Source: Sphingomonas sp. KRR8
Lineage (GTDB): Bacteria; Pseudomonadota; Alphaproteobacteria; Sphingomonadales; Sphingomonadaceae
Assembly (NCBI RefSeq): GCF_023559245.1
Contig: NZ_CP097462.1
Location: 1,550,001-1,614,000 of the forward strand
DNA: 64,000 nt
Reading direction: 5' to 3'
Shown here: positions 18,653 through 27,384 of the stretch, piece after piece
Layout: each line of letters begins with the position of its first letter
Numbering within the stretch: the first letter of the stretch is position 1
Notes under the pieces: generated by a model
The model's database searches: none
What the model saw: only the letters and a program-made list of their open reading frames with translations
What the model was told of the DNA's origin: nothing
Position numbers and translations under genes: made by a program

Positions 18653-19572
18653 GGAAGCAGCAATCGGCGTGCTTCAGCCTCGTCGGCGCGCATCTGTTCG
18701 GCCAGCGAATCCATGTCGCTGAACTTCCGCTCGGGGCGGATGAAGTGGTGAAGCGCCACCTCGACGGTGTGCCCATAGAGATCGCCGCTGAAGTCGAACA
18801 GAAAGGCCTCGAGCAATTCAGTTGGCGGTTCGAAGGTCGGCCGGATACCCACGTTGGCCACGCCGGCCTGCTCCCGGCCGTCGGGGAGGGTCACCCGCAC
18901 CGCGTAGATACCGTAGGCGGGGCGCTGGTAATCGCCGAGCACCAGGTTGGCCGTCGGATAACCGAGTTCACGCCCACGCTTGTCCCCGTGCTGCACAGTG
19001 CCCTGAATGGCGAATGGACGCGTGAGCAGATGCGTGGCGGTGCCAGGGTCCCCTGCGGCAAGGGCGTCGCGAATCCGGCTGGAGGAGACCGGCTCGCCCT
19101 CGCTGACCACGGCGGCAACGGTCTCGGCGATCATGCCGCAAGCCTGCCCAAGCTCTCGCAGTACATGGACATTGCCGCCGCGCCTGGCGCCAAAGGTGAA
19201 GTCCTCGCCGGTGACCACGGCTGCGGCGCCGATCTCCTCCGCGAGCAGGTGGACGAACTCCCCCGCGCTAGTGGCAGCCAGATCGGCGTCAAAGTTGAAC
19301 ACCAGGGTGGCGTCCGCGCCGGCCTGGCCGAACAGACGCTCCCGCTGATCGAGGCTGGTCAGGCGGAACGGCGGGAGGTCGGGCTTGAAGAAGCGAACCG
19401 GGTGGGGATCGAAGGTGGCGACCAGCGCCGGTCGGCCCTCGTGCGCGGCACGGGCTACCGCCCGCCCGACGACCGCTTGGTGGCCGAGGTGAAAGCCATC
19501 GAAATTGCCGAGAGCGACGACGCTGCCCCGGAACCGATCGGGCAGGCCGGCGCTTAGGGAAAGGCGCTCCAT
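18649..19572 (-). CDS. ribF: bifunctional riboflavin kinase / FAD synthetase
   Basis: 307 residues with an N-terminal FMN adenylyltransferase domain (ALGNFDGFHLGHQAVV, the HxGH nucleotidyltransferase motif; SSSRIRDAL) and a C-terminal riboflavin kinase domain (GRELGYPTANL, the PTAN motif; GVANVGIRPTF). Makes FMN and FAD from riboflavin in the cytoplasm. First gene of the minus-strand unit ribF-GDPD-like-ileS-lspA-DUF3035; divergent from the rpsM promoter region. Confidence 0.95.
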   Translation of the reverse strand: MERLSLSAGLPDRFRGSVVALGNFDGFHLGHQAVVGRAVARAAHEGRPALVATFDPHPVRFFKPDLPPFRLTSLDQRERLFGQAGADATLVFNFDADLAATSAGEFVHLLAEEIGAAAVVTGEDFTFGARRGGNVHVLRELGQACGMIAETVAAVVSEGEPVSSSRIRDALAAGDPGTATHLLTRPFAIQGTVQHGDKRGRELGYPTANLVLGDYQRPAYGIYAVRVTLPDGREQAGVANVGIRPTFEPPTELLEAFLFDFSGDLYGHTVEVALHHFIRPERKFSDMDSLAEQMRADEAEARRLLLP

Positions 19573-19617
19573 CGAGTGGCGCTGTAATCAACCGCAAGTC
19601 GCAAAGTCACGTCTTTG

Positions 19618-19646
19618 TTGACTCTGGCCGGTGCGAATCCTATTTG
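19618..19646 (+). promoter_or_regulatory. candidate sigma-70-type promoter of rpsM-rpsK-rpoA
   Basis: TTGACT (19618-19623), 17 bases, TATTTG (19641-19646), ahead of rpsM with a leader of about 140 bases. The -35 is near consensus and the spacing ideal; the -10 is weak. The 223-base gap to divergent ribF holds nothing else coding. Inferred from pattern only. Confidence 0.5.
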
Positions 19647-19795
19647 GCCTTCATCCCGTTACCCCGGTGTCCGGCGGCGCATTCGTGCGCGCGCCGTTTT
19701 CGCGTTAGCGCGAGGATCCGGGATGCGGGAGGAAGCGTCGAGATGGGGTGGCCGCAACGCTGCCCTGTGGAGCTAACAAGGAAGAACGGAACCGC

Positions 19796-20164
19796 ATGGC
19801 TCGTATTGCCGGGGTCAACATCCCCACCAACAAGCGCGTGGAAATCGCGCTCACCTACATCCACGGCATTGGTCAGACCAAGGCCAAGGAAATCACCGCC
19901 AAGCTGAACATCGCGCCCGAGCGCCGCGTCCAGGACCTGACGGACCAGGAGGTTCTGCAGATCCGTGAGACGATCGACGCCGATCACACAGTCGAGGGTG
20001 ACCTCCGCCGTGAGACCGCGATGAACATCAAGCGGCTGATGGACCTTGCCTGCTACCGTGGCCTGCGCCACCGCAAGGGCCTGCCGGTCCGCGGCCAGCG
20101 TACCCACACCAATGCCCGCACCCGCAAGGGCAAGGCCAAGCCGATCGCTGGCAAGAAGAAGTAA
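19796..20164 (+). CDS. rpsM: 30S ribosomal protein S13
   Basis: 122 residues, full-length uS13 of the small-subunit head, contacting tRNA and protein S19. Start ATG 19796 follows AAGGAAGAA; the product begins [21 protein letters not shown] in the usual way, with the helix-two-turn-helix region ([21 protein letters not shown]) near the C-terminus. First gene of a short rpsM-rpsK-rpoA unit; adk and secY, often directly upstream, are absent and the neighbour upstream is ribF on the other strand. Confidence 0.97.
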   Translation: MARIAGVNIPTNKRVEIALTYIHGIGQTKAKEITAKLNIAPERRVQDLTDQEVLQIRETIDADHTVEGDLRRETAMNIKRLMDLACYRGLRHRKGLPVRGQRTHTNARTRKGKAKPIAGKKK

Positions 20165-20172
20165 CTGACACA

Positions 20173-20195
20173 GCGACCATCCGGGGGATGGTCGC
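20173..20195 (+). other. intercistronic hairpin between rpsM and rpsK
   Basis: Perfect 10-base-pair inverted repeat GCGACCATCC / GGATGGTCGC with a GGG loop, 9 bases after the rpsM stop. There is no T-run after it, so it is not an intrinsic terminator. Likely an mRNA stability or processing element. Confidence 0.6.
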
Positions 20196-20267
20196 GCTGC
20201 AGCTACTTCGCCGGAGGCAGCCCTCCGCCAGCGAAACGCAACACTCGGATTGTAGGAACACCCAGAT

Positions 20268-20657
20268 ATGGCACGCGAACCACAGCGCCTTCGCCGCCGC
20301 GAGCGCAAGAACATCTCGGCCGGCGTCGCTCACGTGAACGCCAGCTTCAACAACACCATGATCACGATCACCGACGCGCAGGGCAATGCGATTGCCTGGA
20401 GCTCGGCCGGCATGATGGGCTTCAAGGGCAGCCGCAAGTCGACGCCTTACGCCGCTCAGGTTGCCGCCGAGGACGCGGGCCGCAAGGCCGCCGACCACGG
20501 GGTTCGCACGCTCGAGGTCGAGGTCAAGGGTCCGGGGTCAGGCCGCGAAAGCGCCCTTCGGGCCTTGCAGGCGGTGGGCTTCACCATCACCTCCATCCGT
20601 GACGTGACCCCGATCCCGCACAACGGCGTCCGCCCCAGCAAGCGCCGCCGCGTCTGA
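20268..20657 (+). CDS. rpsK: 30S ribosomal protein S11
   Basis: 129 residues, full-length uS11 of the small-subunit platform. Contains the conserved [21 protein letters not shown] region and the C-terminal [19 protein letters not shown] 20268 follows GGAACACCC at a gap of 103 bases from rpsM. Second gene of the unit, between two intercistronic hairpins. Confidence 0.97.
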   Translation: MAREPQRLRRRERKNISAGVAHVNASFNNTMITITDAQGNAIAWSSAGMMGFKGSRKSTPYAAQVAAEDAGRKAADHGVRTLEVEVKGPGSGRESALRALQAVGFTITSIRDVTPIPHNGVRPSKRRRV

Positions 20658-20663
20658 GGCTCT

Positions 20664-20686
20664 CGGCCACGGGAAACCGTAGGCCG
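20664..20686 (+). other. intercistronic GAAA-tetraloop hairpin between rpsK and rpoA
   Basis: CGGCCACGG, loop GAAA, CCGT-A-GGCCG: a 9-pair stem with one bulged A and a GNRA tetraloop, 6 bases after the rpsK stop. No T-run. Probably an RNA structural or processing element within the ribosomal-protein/RNA polymerase transcript. Confidence 0.5.
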
Positions 20687-20751
20687 GGTTCACGAACAAC
20701 AGATAACAGGGGCTATGCGAGACGTCGCGGCCCCGCTGCCAAGGAAGCAAA

Positions 20752-21834
20752 ATGGCCGTCAACGCAAAGAACTGGCAGGAACTCAAGAAGCCCAACGCCC
20801 TCGAGCGCAAGGCAACCACCGACGTGCGCCGCAAGGCAGTGTTCGTGGCCGAGCCGCTCGAGCGCGGGTTCGGCATGACGCTCGGCAATTCGCTGCGCCG
20901 CGTGCTGCTGAGCTCGCTCCAGGGCGCCGCCGTCACGTCGATCAAGATCGAGGGCGTGCTGCACGAGTTCTCGAGCCTCGCTGGTGTGCGTGAGGATGTC
21001 ACCGACATCATTCTCAACATCAAAAAGCTGGCGATCCGGATGGAAGGTGAAGGTCCCAAGCGGATCCACCTGACCGCAACCGGCCCCGGCGAGGTCACCG
21101 CCGGCCAGATCCAGACCACCGGCGACATCGAGATCACCAATCCTGAGCTGGTCATCTGCCATCTCGATCAGGGTGCGACGCTCAACATGGAGCTCATCGC
21201 GGACATCGGGAAGGGCTATGTCGCGGCCGCCTCGAATCGCCCGGCCGACGCACCGATCGGCCTCATTCCGGTCGATGCGCTGTACAGCCCGGTTCGCCAG
21301 GTTGCCTACAAGGTCGAGAACACCCGGGTCGGCCAGGAACTCGACTATGACAAGCTGACCCTGACGGTCGAGACTGATGGGACGGTCACGCCCGAGGACG
21401 CGCTGGGCTATGCCGCCCGCATCCTGCAGGATCAGCTCGCGCTGTTCGTCGGCTTCGACGATGGTCAGATCCGTTCCGCCTCGCCGATGATCGGCCAGGC
21501 CGCGACGCCGAGCGCCGGTGGCAGCGCGCTGCCGGAGACGACCACCGACACGAACCAGCTCAACCGCTACCTCCTCAAGAAGGTCGACGAGCTGGAACTG
21601 TCGGTTCGTTCGGCCAACTGCCTGAAGAACGACAACATCATCTACATCGGCGATCTGGTGCAGAAGACGGAAGCGGAAATGCTCCGCACCCCGAACTTTG
21701 GCCGCAAGTCCTTGAACGAGATCAAGGAAGTGCTGGCGTCGATGGGGCTGCGCCTCGGCATGGACATCCCGGGCTGGCCGCCTGAGAACATCGAGGAAAT
21801 GGCCAAGAAGCTCGAGCAGGAAATGCTCGGGTAA
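20752..21834 (+). CDS. rpoA: DNA-directed RNA polymerase subunit alpha
   Basis: 360 residues, alpha subunit of RNA polymerase. N-terminal assembly domain ([20 protein letters not shown]) and C-terminal UP-element/activator-binding domain ([14 protein letters not shown] ... [14 protein letters not shown]). Slightly longer than the usual 330-350 residues because of the linker. Last gene of the unit and followed within 30 bases by a strong terminator; rplQ, the normal next gene, is missing. Confidence 0.98.
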   Translation: MAVNAKNWQELKKPNALERKATTDVRRKAVFVAEPLERGFGMTLGNSLRRVLLSSLQGAAVTSIKIEGVLHEFSSLAGVREDVTDIILNIKKLAIRMEGEGPKRIHLTATGPGEVTAGQIQTTGDIEITNPELVICHLDQGATLNMELIADIGKGYVAAASNRPADAPIGLIPVDALYSPVRQVAYKVENTRVGQELDYDKLTLTVETDGTVTPEDALGYAARILQDQLALFVGFDDGQIRSASPMIGQAATPSAGGSALPETTTDTNQLNRYLLKKVDELELSVRSANCLKNDNIIYIGDLVQKTEAEMLRTPNFGRKSLNEIKEVLASMGLRLGMDIPGWPPENIEEMAKKLEQEMLG

Positions 21835-21861
21835 AAACCCGTCCATCCGCGAAACGAGAGA

Positions 21862-21889
21862 GGGCCGCCCCGCCGGGGCGGCCCTTTTT
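21862..21889 (+). terminator. intrinsic terminator after rpoA
   Basis: Perfect 10-base-pair GC stem GGGCCGCCCC / GGGGCGGCCC with loop GCC, followed by TTTTT (21885-21889). It lies between the convergent rpoA and gshA genes and closes the ribosomal transcript. Confidence 0.95.
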
Positions 21890-21898
21890 CGTTGTGCC

Positions 21899-23269
21899 CT
21901 AGAAGCTCAGCTCGTCGTAGACCTTCGACACATCACCGGCCCACTCGCCGTTGTACCAGGCGAGCAGGCGGTCGGCGGGCGTTACGCCGGTTGCGACCAC
22001 CTCGCGCAGCGGATCAAGAAATCCGCCTTCATTGTCCCCTGCCCCGTTGAGCCGCGCGCGCGCCGTGAGCCCAGCGGCGGCGATGTCGAGCACTTCACCG
22101 GCGAATTCCCGCATGGTCCGTCCGCCCGGCACCGTCGCCTCAAGCGCTTGCGCCGGAACGTCGCTGCGCAGCTGCTGCCGCTGATCGATGGTCCAGTCCC
22201 TGACCAGGTCCCAGGCGGCGTCGAGCGCGCCCTGATCATAAAGCAGGCCGACCCAGAGTGCCGGCAGCGCGCAGATGCGGCCCCAGCGGCCGCCATCGGC
22301 GCCGCGCATCTCCAGAAAGCTCTTGAGGCGAACTTCGGGGAACGCTGTCGAGAGATGGTCAACGAAGTCGCTGATCCGCGGGCGCTCGCCGGGCAGTTGA
22401 GGGAGCTTGCCATCGAGGAAGGCGCGAAAGCTCTCGCCGGCGCAGTCGATGTACTGACCATCGCGGAAAACGAAGTACATCGGCACGTCGAGGGCGTAAT
22501 CGCAGTAGCGCTCGTACCCGAAGCCATCCTCGAACACGAATGGCAGCATGCCGGTGCGGTGCGGATCAGTGTCGGTCCAGATGTGGCTGCGGAAGCTTTT
22601 GTAGCCGTTGGGCTTGCCCTCGGTCAGCGGCGAATTGGCGAACAAGGCCGTGGCGACCGGCTGAAGCGCCAGCCCCACGCGAAACTTCTTCGCCATGTCG
22701 GCTTCCGACGAATAATCGAGATTGACCTGAATCGTGCATGTCCGGAGCATCATGTCGAGGCCAAGCGAGCCCACCCGCGGCATGTGGCTGAGCATGATCT
22801 TGTAGCGACCCTTGGGCATAATCGGCAGCTCGGCGCGGGTCTTGTCGGGCCACATGCCCAAGCCAAGGAAGCCAAGGCCCAAGCGGTCGCCGACAGTTTT
22901 GCATTGGGCGAGGTGACGAGCGGCTTCGGCGCAAGTCTGGTGCAAATTCTCGAGCGGGGCGCCCGACAGTTCGAACTGTCCGGCTGGCTCAAGACTGATA
23001 GTACCGTCGTCACCGGAAAGCGCGATGATCTTCCCGTTCTCCTCCACCGGCCTCCAGCCAAACTCCGTCAGGCCGAGCAGCAGATCGCGGATTCCGCCGG
23101 GCTCATCCCAGCTCGGCGCACGATGGTCGGACGTGCGATAGACGAACTTCTCATGCTCAGTGCCGATCCGCCAGCGCTCGGCGGGCTTTTCGCCGCCGGA
23201 GAAGACGGAAAGAAGGTCGTCACGACCTTCGATGAGGGGGCTCTCGCTGAGGTCGGTTCGCGTAGTCAT
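21899..23269 (-). CDS. gshA: glutamate-cysteine ligase (plant/alphaproteobacterial type)
   Basis: ATP-dependent formation of gamma-glutamylcysteine, first step of glutathione synthesis. 456 residues, the class shared by alphaproteobacteria and plants. Typical blocks: [12 protein letters not shown] near residue 33, [15 protein letters not shown], and the active-site region [22 protein letters not shown] 23269 start. It stands 13 bases upstream of rsmE (same strand, rsmE first), so both may share a transcript. Confidence 0.95.
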   Translation of the reverse strand: MTTRTDLSESPLIEGRDDLLSVFSGGEKPAERWRIGTEHEKFVYRTSDHRAPSWDEPGGIRDLLLGLTEFGWRPVEENGKIIALSGDDGTISLEPAGQFELSGAPLENLHQTCAEAARHLAQCKTVGDRLGLGFLGLGMWPDKTRAELPIMPKGRYKIMLSHMPRVGSLGLDMMLRTCTIQVNLDYSSEADMAKKFRVGLALQPVATALFANSPLTEGKPNGYKSFRSHIWTDTDPHRTGMLPFVFEDGFGYERYCDYALDVPMYFVFRDGQYIDCAGESFRAFLDGKLPQLPGERPRISDFVDHLSTAFPEVRLKSFLEMRGADGGRWGRICALPALWVGLLYDQGALDAAWDLVRDWTIDQRQQLRSDVPAQALEATVPGGRTMREFAGEVLDIAAAGLTARARLNGAGDNEGGFLDPLREVVATGVTPADRLLAWYNGEWAGDVSKVYDELSF

Positions 23270-23282
23270 GTTGACTGCGCGC

Positions 23283-24017
23283 TTAGCGCCAGTCCCCGGC
23301 CAGCGCCATATAGGCGGTGAGCGCGGCTACCGCCGCCGTTTCGGCGCGCAGGATGCGCGGGCCCAGGGATATGGCAACAGCGCGGGGGTGTGCCCGGACG
23401 AGGGCACGCTCCTCGGGCGTGAAGCCCCCTTCCGGCCCGATCAGGATCGCGGCTGGGCCGGGCGTCATCGCCTCCGCGGTGGGCGCGCCGCCAGTCTCGT
23501 CGGCGAAATACAGCCGACGGTCGAGCACAGTGAGGAAGGCAGCCAGCGCGATCGGCTCGGCCAGAGTCGGCAGGAGCGTCCGGCCGCACTGCTCGGCCGC
23601 CTCGATCGCGATATTCTCCAGCCGATCGAGCTTGACCCGTTCAGCGACAGTACGACGGGTCATTACCGGCTGCAGGTGGCGGACCCCAAGCTCGGTCGCC
23701 TTTTCCACCAGCCAGTCGGTCTGGGCGCGCTTCACGGGTGCGAAGGCAAGGGTGAGGTCGGGCACCTGCTCGAGCGGTCGCGATTGCCGCTCCACGGTGA
23801 GCAGCATTCGCTTCTTCCCCGCCTCGACGATGCGCGCGAGCCATTCGCCCGACGCGCCGTCGAACAGCAGCACCTCGCCCCCAGGGCCGAGCCGGAGGAC
23901 GTTGCCAAGATAGTTTGCCGGCGCGGCATCGAGCGCCACGCTGGCCCCTTCCCCGAGGGAGGGCCGCACGAACAGACGCGGCAGGCTGCGCGGTGGCCAG
24001 GCGGGCGTCGCGGCCAC
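23283..24017 (-). CDS. rsmE: 16S rRNA m3U1498 methyltransferase
   Basis: SPOUT-class SAM-dependent methyltransferase modifying U1498 in 16S rRNA. 244 residues from GTG 24017. N-terminal PUA-like domain (RLFVRPS ... HVLRL-type strand NVLRLGPGGEVLLFDG) and C-terminal trefoil knot with LIGPEGGFTPEE and SLGPRILRAETAAV, both diagnostic. Precedes gshA by 13 bases and follows the DUF6481 gene. Confidence 0.95.
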   Translation of the reverse strand: MAATPAWPPRSLPRLFVRPSLGEGASVALDAAPANYLGNVLRLGPGGEVLLFDGASGEWLARIVEAGKKRMLLTVERQSRPLEQVPDLTLAFAPVKRAQTDWLVEKATELGVRHLQPVMTRRTVAERVKLDRLENIAIEAAEQCGRTLLPTLAEPIALAAFLTVLDRRLYFADETGGAPTAEAMTPGPAAILIGPEGGFTPEERALVRAHPRAVAISLGPRILRAETAAVAALTAYMALAGDWR

Positions 24018-24025
24018 GTGCGGGG

Positions 24026-24343
24026 TTAGCGGCGTGCCTTGCGGGCCGCGTATTTGGCGTCGCGGGCGGCCTTCTTCTCGGCATCGGTCAGCACCGGCTT
24101 GGCAGCCTTGGCGGCAGCTTCGGCCTTGGCTTGCGCCGCTGCCTCGGCCTTCGCCTGCGCTTCAGCCTTCTTGGCAGCGGCCTTCTCGGCCAGCGCGGTC
24201 TGCTTGCGCTCGGCCGCCGCCAGGCGCTCGGCGGCGACTGCTGGATCGACCGCGGGCTTGCTCCGCAGCTTCTCCAGCGCCTTGGCGCGTGCGTCGGCAG
24301 CCTGACCGGCGCGGTCCTGGAAGGTCGGATTCTTGTAACCCAT
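24026..24343 (-). CDS. DUF6481-family Ala/Lys-rich helical protein
   Basis: 105 residues from ATG 24343, which has AGGAG upstream. Begins MGYKNPTFQDRAGQAADAR, then a long charged helix of AEAQAKAEAAAQAKAEAAA type and a basic tail (KYAARKARR). This matches the DUF6481 family common in sphingomonads, of unknown function. Very low complexity and high Lys/Ala content suggest a coiled or nucleic-acid-binding rod. 8 bases upstream of rsmE, same strand. Confidence 0.8.
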   Translation of the reverse strand: MGYKNPTFQDRAGQAADARAKALEKLRSKPAVDPAVAAERLAAAERKQTALAEKAAAKKAEAQAKAEAAAQAKAEAAAKAAKPVLTDAEKKAARDAKYAARKARR

Positions 24344-24659
24344 GGGTGTTCTTATCTCCTGCCGGTCGCGCGATTGGAGGCGCCACCGGTCGTCGTTCGA
24401 GCGCCTAGCACAGTTCGGGCAAAAGTCCCGCCTCGTAGCTTCCGTTCCGTGCCGATGGGTCGGGCGGCCCGGCGAAGTTTCCAAGTTTCCCTGGTTCCGC
24501 CTGCTCTGGCGCGGTGAAAACTTCGGCAGCACGTTGAGGGAAGGAATCGCCGCACGTCGCCGAAACCCAGGAAGCAGACAGCATCCTATTGTTCAAGACC
24601 GCTCGCCTGGTTCCTCTGAGAGGCGCGACAGCCGGAATGCGAGGCGCTAATCGGCGAGC
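24344..24659. other. intergenic region between DUF6481 gene and ubiA
   Basis: 316 bases without a supported gene. It must hold promoters for the divergent DUF6481-rsmE-gshA run and ubiA, but I see no convincing -35/-10 pair. The only structure noted is a tandem 8-mer AAGTTTCC AAGTTTCC at 24475-24490. Open frames across it are shadows of high GC content. Confidence 0.6.
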
Positions 24660-25595
24660 GTGACTGGCACTATCCCCTCTTCGGTCCACGATGACCTGGT
24701 CCCCGACAGCGAACGTCAGGGACTGATCGGCGGCTTGCCCGTGGCCGCGCGGCCTTATGCCAGCCTGATGCGCCTCGACCGGCCGATCGGAACCTGGCTG
24801 CTCTACTGGCCCTGCGCCTGGAGCGTGGCGCTGGCGGGGGTTCAGGGACGCTGGGCGCTGTTCCCCTGGCTGGCGCTGGGCGCATTCGCGATGCGGTCGG
24901 CTGGCTGCGTCTACAACGACCTTATCGACCGCGACCTCGACCGGCAGGTGGAGCGCACGCGGCTGCGGCCGCTGGCAAGCGGGCGGGTGTCGCCCAGGTC
25001 GGCGTGGGTGCTGCTGGTTGCCTTGAGCCTCATCGGACTCGTGGTGCTGCTGCAACTGGAGCGGACGGCCCAGTTCGTGGCGCTGGGCAGCCTGGGGCTG
25101 GTGGCCGCTTATCCCTTTATGAAGCGCATCACCTGGTGGCCGCAGGCATGGCTCGGGTTGGTGTTCAGCTGGGGTGCGCTGGTGGGATGGCCGGGGGTAA
25201 CGGGGTCAGTGAGCTGGGCGCCGATCCTGCTGTGGCTGGGAAGCGTCGCCTGGGTGGTCGGCTATGACACTCTGTACGCCGTGCAGGACAAGGAGGACGA
25301 TGCCCTGGTGGGGGTGCGCAGTTCGGCCCGGCGGCTTGGACGGCGAGTGCGGCTGGGCGTGGGCGTCTGTTACGTGCTGGCGCTCGCTGGCTGGGCGGCA
25401 GCCCTGTGGGCCGTCCGGCCAGACTGGCTGGCGCTGGTGGCGCTGCTTCCTGCCGCGATTCAGTTGGCAGGGCAGATCCGACGGGCCGACCCCGATGATG
25501 GCGAATCAGCACTTCGGCTGTTCCGGTCGAACAGGTTCGCTGGGCTGCTGGTGTTCGGGGCAATGCTGGTCGTGGGGTTGAGCAGCGCCGCCTAA
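24660..25595 (+). CDS. ubiA: 4-hydroxybenzoate polyprenyltransferase
   Basis: Membrane prenyltransferase of ubiquinone synthesis that attaches the polyprenyl chain to 4-hydroxybenzoate. 311 residues, about 8 membrane helices. Both Mg-diphosphate motifs are present: NDLIDRDLD (residues 86-94) and DKEDD near 210. GTG 24660 start; ATG alternatives lie inside the conserved part. 16 bases ahead of pmbA on the same strand. Confidence 0.95.
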   Translation: MTGTIPSSVHDDLVPDSERQGLIGGLPVAARPYASLMRLDRPIGTWLLYWPCAWSVALAGVQGRWALFPWLALGAFAMRSAGCVYNDLIDRDLDRQVERTRLRPLASGRVSPRSAWVLLVALSLIGLVVLLQLERTAQFVALGSLGLVAAYPFMKRITWWPQAWLGLVFSWGALVGWPGVTGSVSWAPILLWLGSVAWVVGYDTLYAVQDKEDDALVGVRSSARRLGRRVRLGVGVCYVLALAGWAAALWAVRPDWLALVALLPAAIQLAGQIRRADPDDGESALRLFRSNRFAGLLVFGAMLVVGLSSAA

Positions 25596-25611
25596 CCGCT
25601 ACATCGCCCGC

Positions 25612-26958
25612 ATGCTCAATCCCGACGACGCCAAGAACATCGCCACCAGCCTCGTGGAGCGCGCGATGAAGGCGGGCGCCACCGGCGCGGACGCCATGCT
25701 GGTGGCCGGCAGCTCGACCTCCGTGTCGGTACGGCTGGGCGAACTGGAGGATGTGTCGCGGTCGGATGACCGGGACATCGGCTTGCGGGTGTTCAACGGA
25801 CAACGCTCAGCCAGCGTCTCGAGCGCGGACTTCAGCAACGAGGCGCTGGACGAGCTGGTGAGCCGAGCAATCGCCATGGCGGCCGAAGCCCCCGACGACC
25901 CTTTCGCCGGCCTGGCGCCCGCCGATCTGCTGCTCAAGGGAGAGGCGCCCGACCTCGATAGCTACGACCCAAGCGATCCGGACCCCGCCGCGCTGCGGGA
26001 ACGAGCACTGCGTGCCGAGCAGGCGGCGCGCGCCGTCGCAGGAGTGACCAACAGCAACGGCGGTTCGGCAGGTAGCTTGGCAAGCACGATTGCACTGGCA
26101 ACCTCCGGCGGGTTCGCTGGTGCGTACCGGTCGAGCGGTTTCTCCTGCTCCGCCAGCGTGGTCGCTGGCGAAGGCGCGGCCATGCAGCGCGATTATGCCT
26201 CGCACGGTGTGCGCCACCTCGAAGATCTGGACGAGCCCGAAAAGATCGGCCGCGAAGCGGGAGAGCGGGCCGCGGCGCGGGTCGCTCCGGCCAAACCGGA
26301 ACCAGGGCGCTATCCGGTGCTATTCGATCCGCGCGTGTCTGGGTCGCTCCTCGGCCACTTGAGCGCGGCGATCACCGGCAGCGCAATCGCCCGCCAGACG
26401 AGTTTCCTCCTGGGCAGGCTCGGCGAGCGTATCTTCGCGCCCGGCGTTACGGTCCGCGACGATCCGCACCGGCTTCGTGGTTCCCGCTCCCGCCCCTTCG
26501 ATGGCGAGGGCCTGCCCGCGCGGCAGATGGACCTCATCGCGAACGGAATTCTCACGACATGGCTGACCGACAGTGCCGCAGCTCGGCAGCTGGGTATCAT
26601 CCCGACCGGCCATGCCAGCCGCGGCGTGGGTGGCGCGCCTGGCGCGGCTCCGTCGAACCTGGCGCTTCTGCCGGGCACACGGAGCCGTGAGGAACTGCTG
26701 GCGGCGTTCCCGCGCGCCATCCTGGTGACCGAGCTGATCGGCCAAGGCGTCAACGGTGTCACCGGCGACTACAGCCGGGGAGCGGCGGGGTTCCTGATCG
26801 AGGGCGGCGAGATCGTCCGGCCGTTGGCGGAGATCACCATCGCCTCCAACCTGCTCGAGATGTTCGCCACACTCGAACCTGGAAGCGACCTCGAATATCG
26901 GCGCGGGATCGATGCGCCGACGGTGCTTATTCCTGAGATGACGGTGGCGGCGGGCTGA
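25612..26958 (+). CDS. pmbA: TldE/PmbA-family metalloprotease subunit
   Basis: 448 residues of the TldD/PmbA family. In E. coli the TldD-TldE heterodimer degrades unfolded peptides and matures microcin B17 and acts on CcdA. TldE lacks the HExxxH metal site, and none is visible here, which fits the PmbA/TldE subunit. Typical blocks: ATSGGFAGAYRSSGFSCSASV and GQGVNGVTGDYSRGAAGFLIEGGEI. tldD is not in the window. It overlaps the convergent CoA-binding protein by 32 bases. Confidence 0.9.
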   Translation: MLNPDDAKNIATSLVERAMKAGATGADAMLVAGSSTSVSVRLGELEDVSRSDDRDIGLRVFNGQRSASVSSADFSNEALDELVSRAIAMAAEAPDDPFAGLAPADLLLKGEAPDLDSYDPSDPDPAALRERALRAEQAARAVAGVTNSNGGSAGSLASTIALATSGGFAGAYRSSGFSCSASVVAGEGAAMQRDYASHGVRHLEDLDEPEKIGREAGERAAARVAPAKPEPGRYPVLFDPRVSGSLLGHLSAAITGSAIARQTSFLLGRLGERIFAPGVTVRDDPHRLRGSRSRPFDGEGLPARQMDLIANGILTTWLTDSAAARQLGIIPTGHASRGVGGAPGAAPSNLALLPGTRSREELLAAFPRAILVTELIGQGVNGVTGDYSRGAAGFLIEGGEIVRPLAEITIASNLLEMFATLEPGSDLEYRRGIDAPTVLIPEMTVAAG

Positions 26959-27370
26959 CCCGCAAGCGCGCGGCATCGACCTTGATACAGCGGTCGACAA
27001 CGGTCTGGAGACCAGCTTGCTCGGCGCGGGCGATCGCCGCCTCGTTCACTACGCCCAGCTGAAACCAGACCGCCTTCGCACCGACGGCGATCGCTTGCTC
27101 CACCGCGTCCATCGCTTCTTCGGGCCGGCGGAACACGTCGACGATGTCGATGGGAACGCCGACCTGGCCGAGGTCGCGCCAGACATATTCCTCGTGAACC
27201 CGCTCACCGGTGATGCGCGGGTTGACGGGGATCACGCGCCAGCCGTGGTCGGTAAGCCAGCCGCCGACGCCATAGCTGGGGCGGCCGGGATCATCGGAGG
27301 CACCGATGATGGCAATTGTGCGACTGCTCGAAAGCAAAGCGGCCAGGTCTTCGTCGCGGGTCAGGGGCAT
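26927..27370 (-). CDS. CoA-binding domain protein (YccU-like)
   Basis: 147 residues, one Rossmann-type CoA-binding domain: RTIAIIGASDDPGRPSYGV, then VIPVNPRITGERV and VWFQLGVVNEAAI. Homologous to the CoA-binding half of succinyl-CoA synthetase alpha but without the ligase half; stand-alone members such as E. coli YccU have no firm function. Starts 14 bases after the mrp gene on the same strand and converges on pmbA. Confidence 0.88.
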   Translation of the reverse strand: MPLTRDEDLAALLSSSRTIAIIGASDDPGRPSYGVGGWLTDHGWRVIPVNPRITGERVHEEYVWRDLGQVGVPIDIVDVFRRPEEAMDAVEQAIAVGAKAVWFQLGVVNEAAIARAEQAGLQTVVDRCIKVDAARLRVSPPPPSSQE

Positions 27371-27384
27371 GGCGGCTCAACCCT

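Noticed and set aside
22148..23320. 390-residue open frame opposite gshA
   Set aside because: Antisense shadow of a strongly conserved enzyme.
24475..24490. Tandem 8-mer AAGTTTCC x2 as a regulatory iteron
   Set aside because: Only two copies, no palindrome or promoter next to them.
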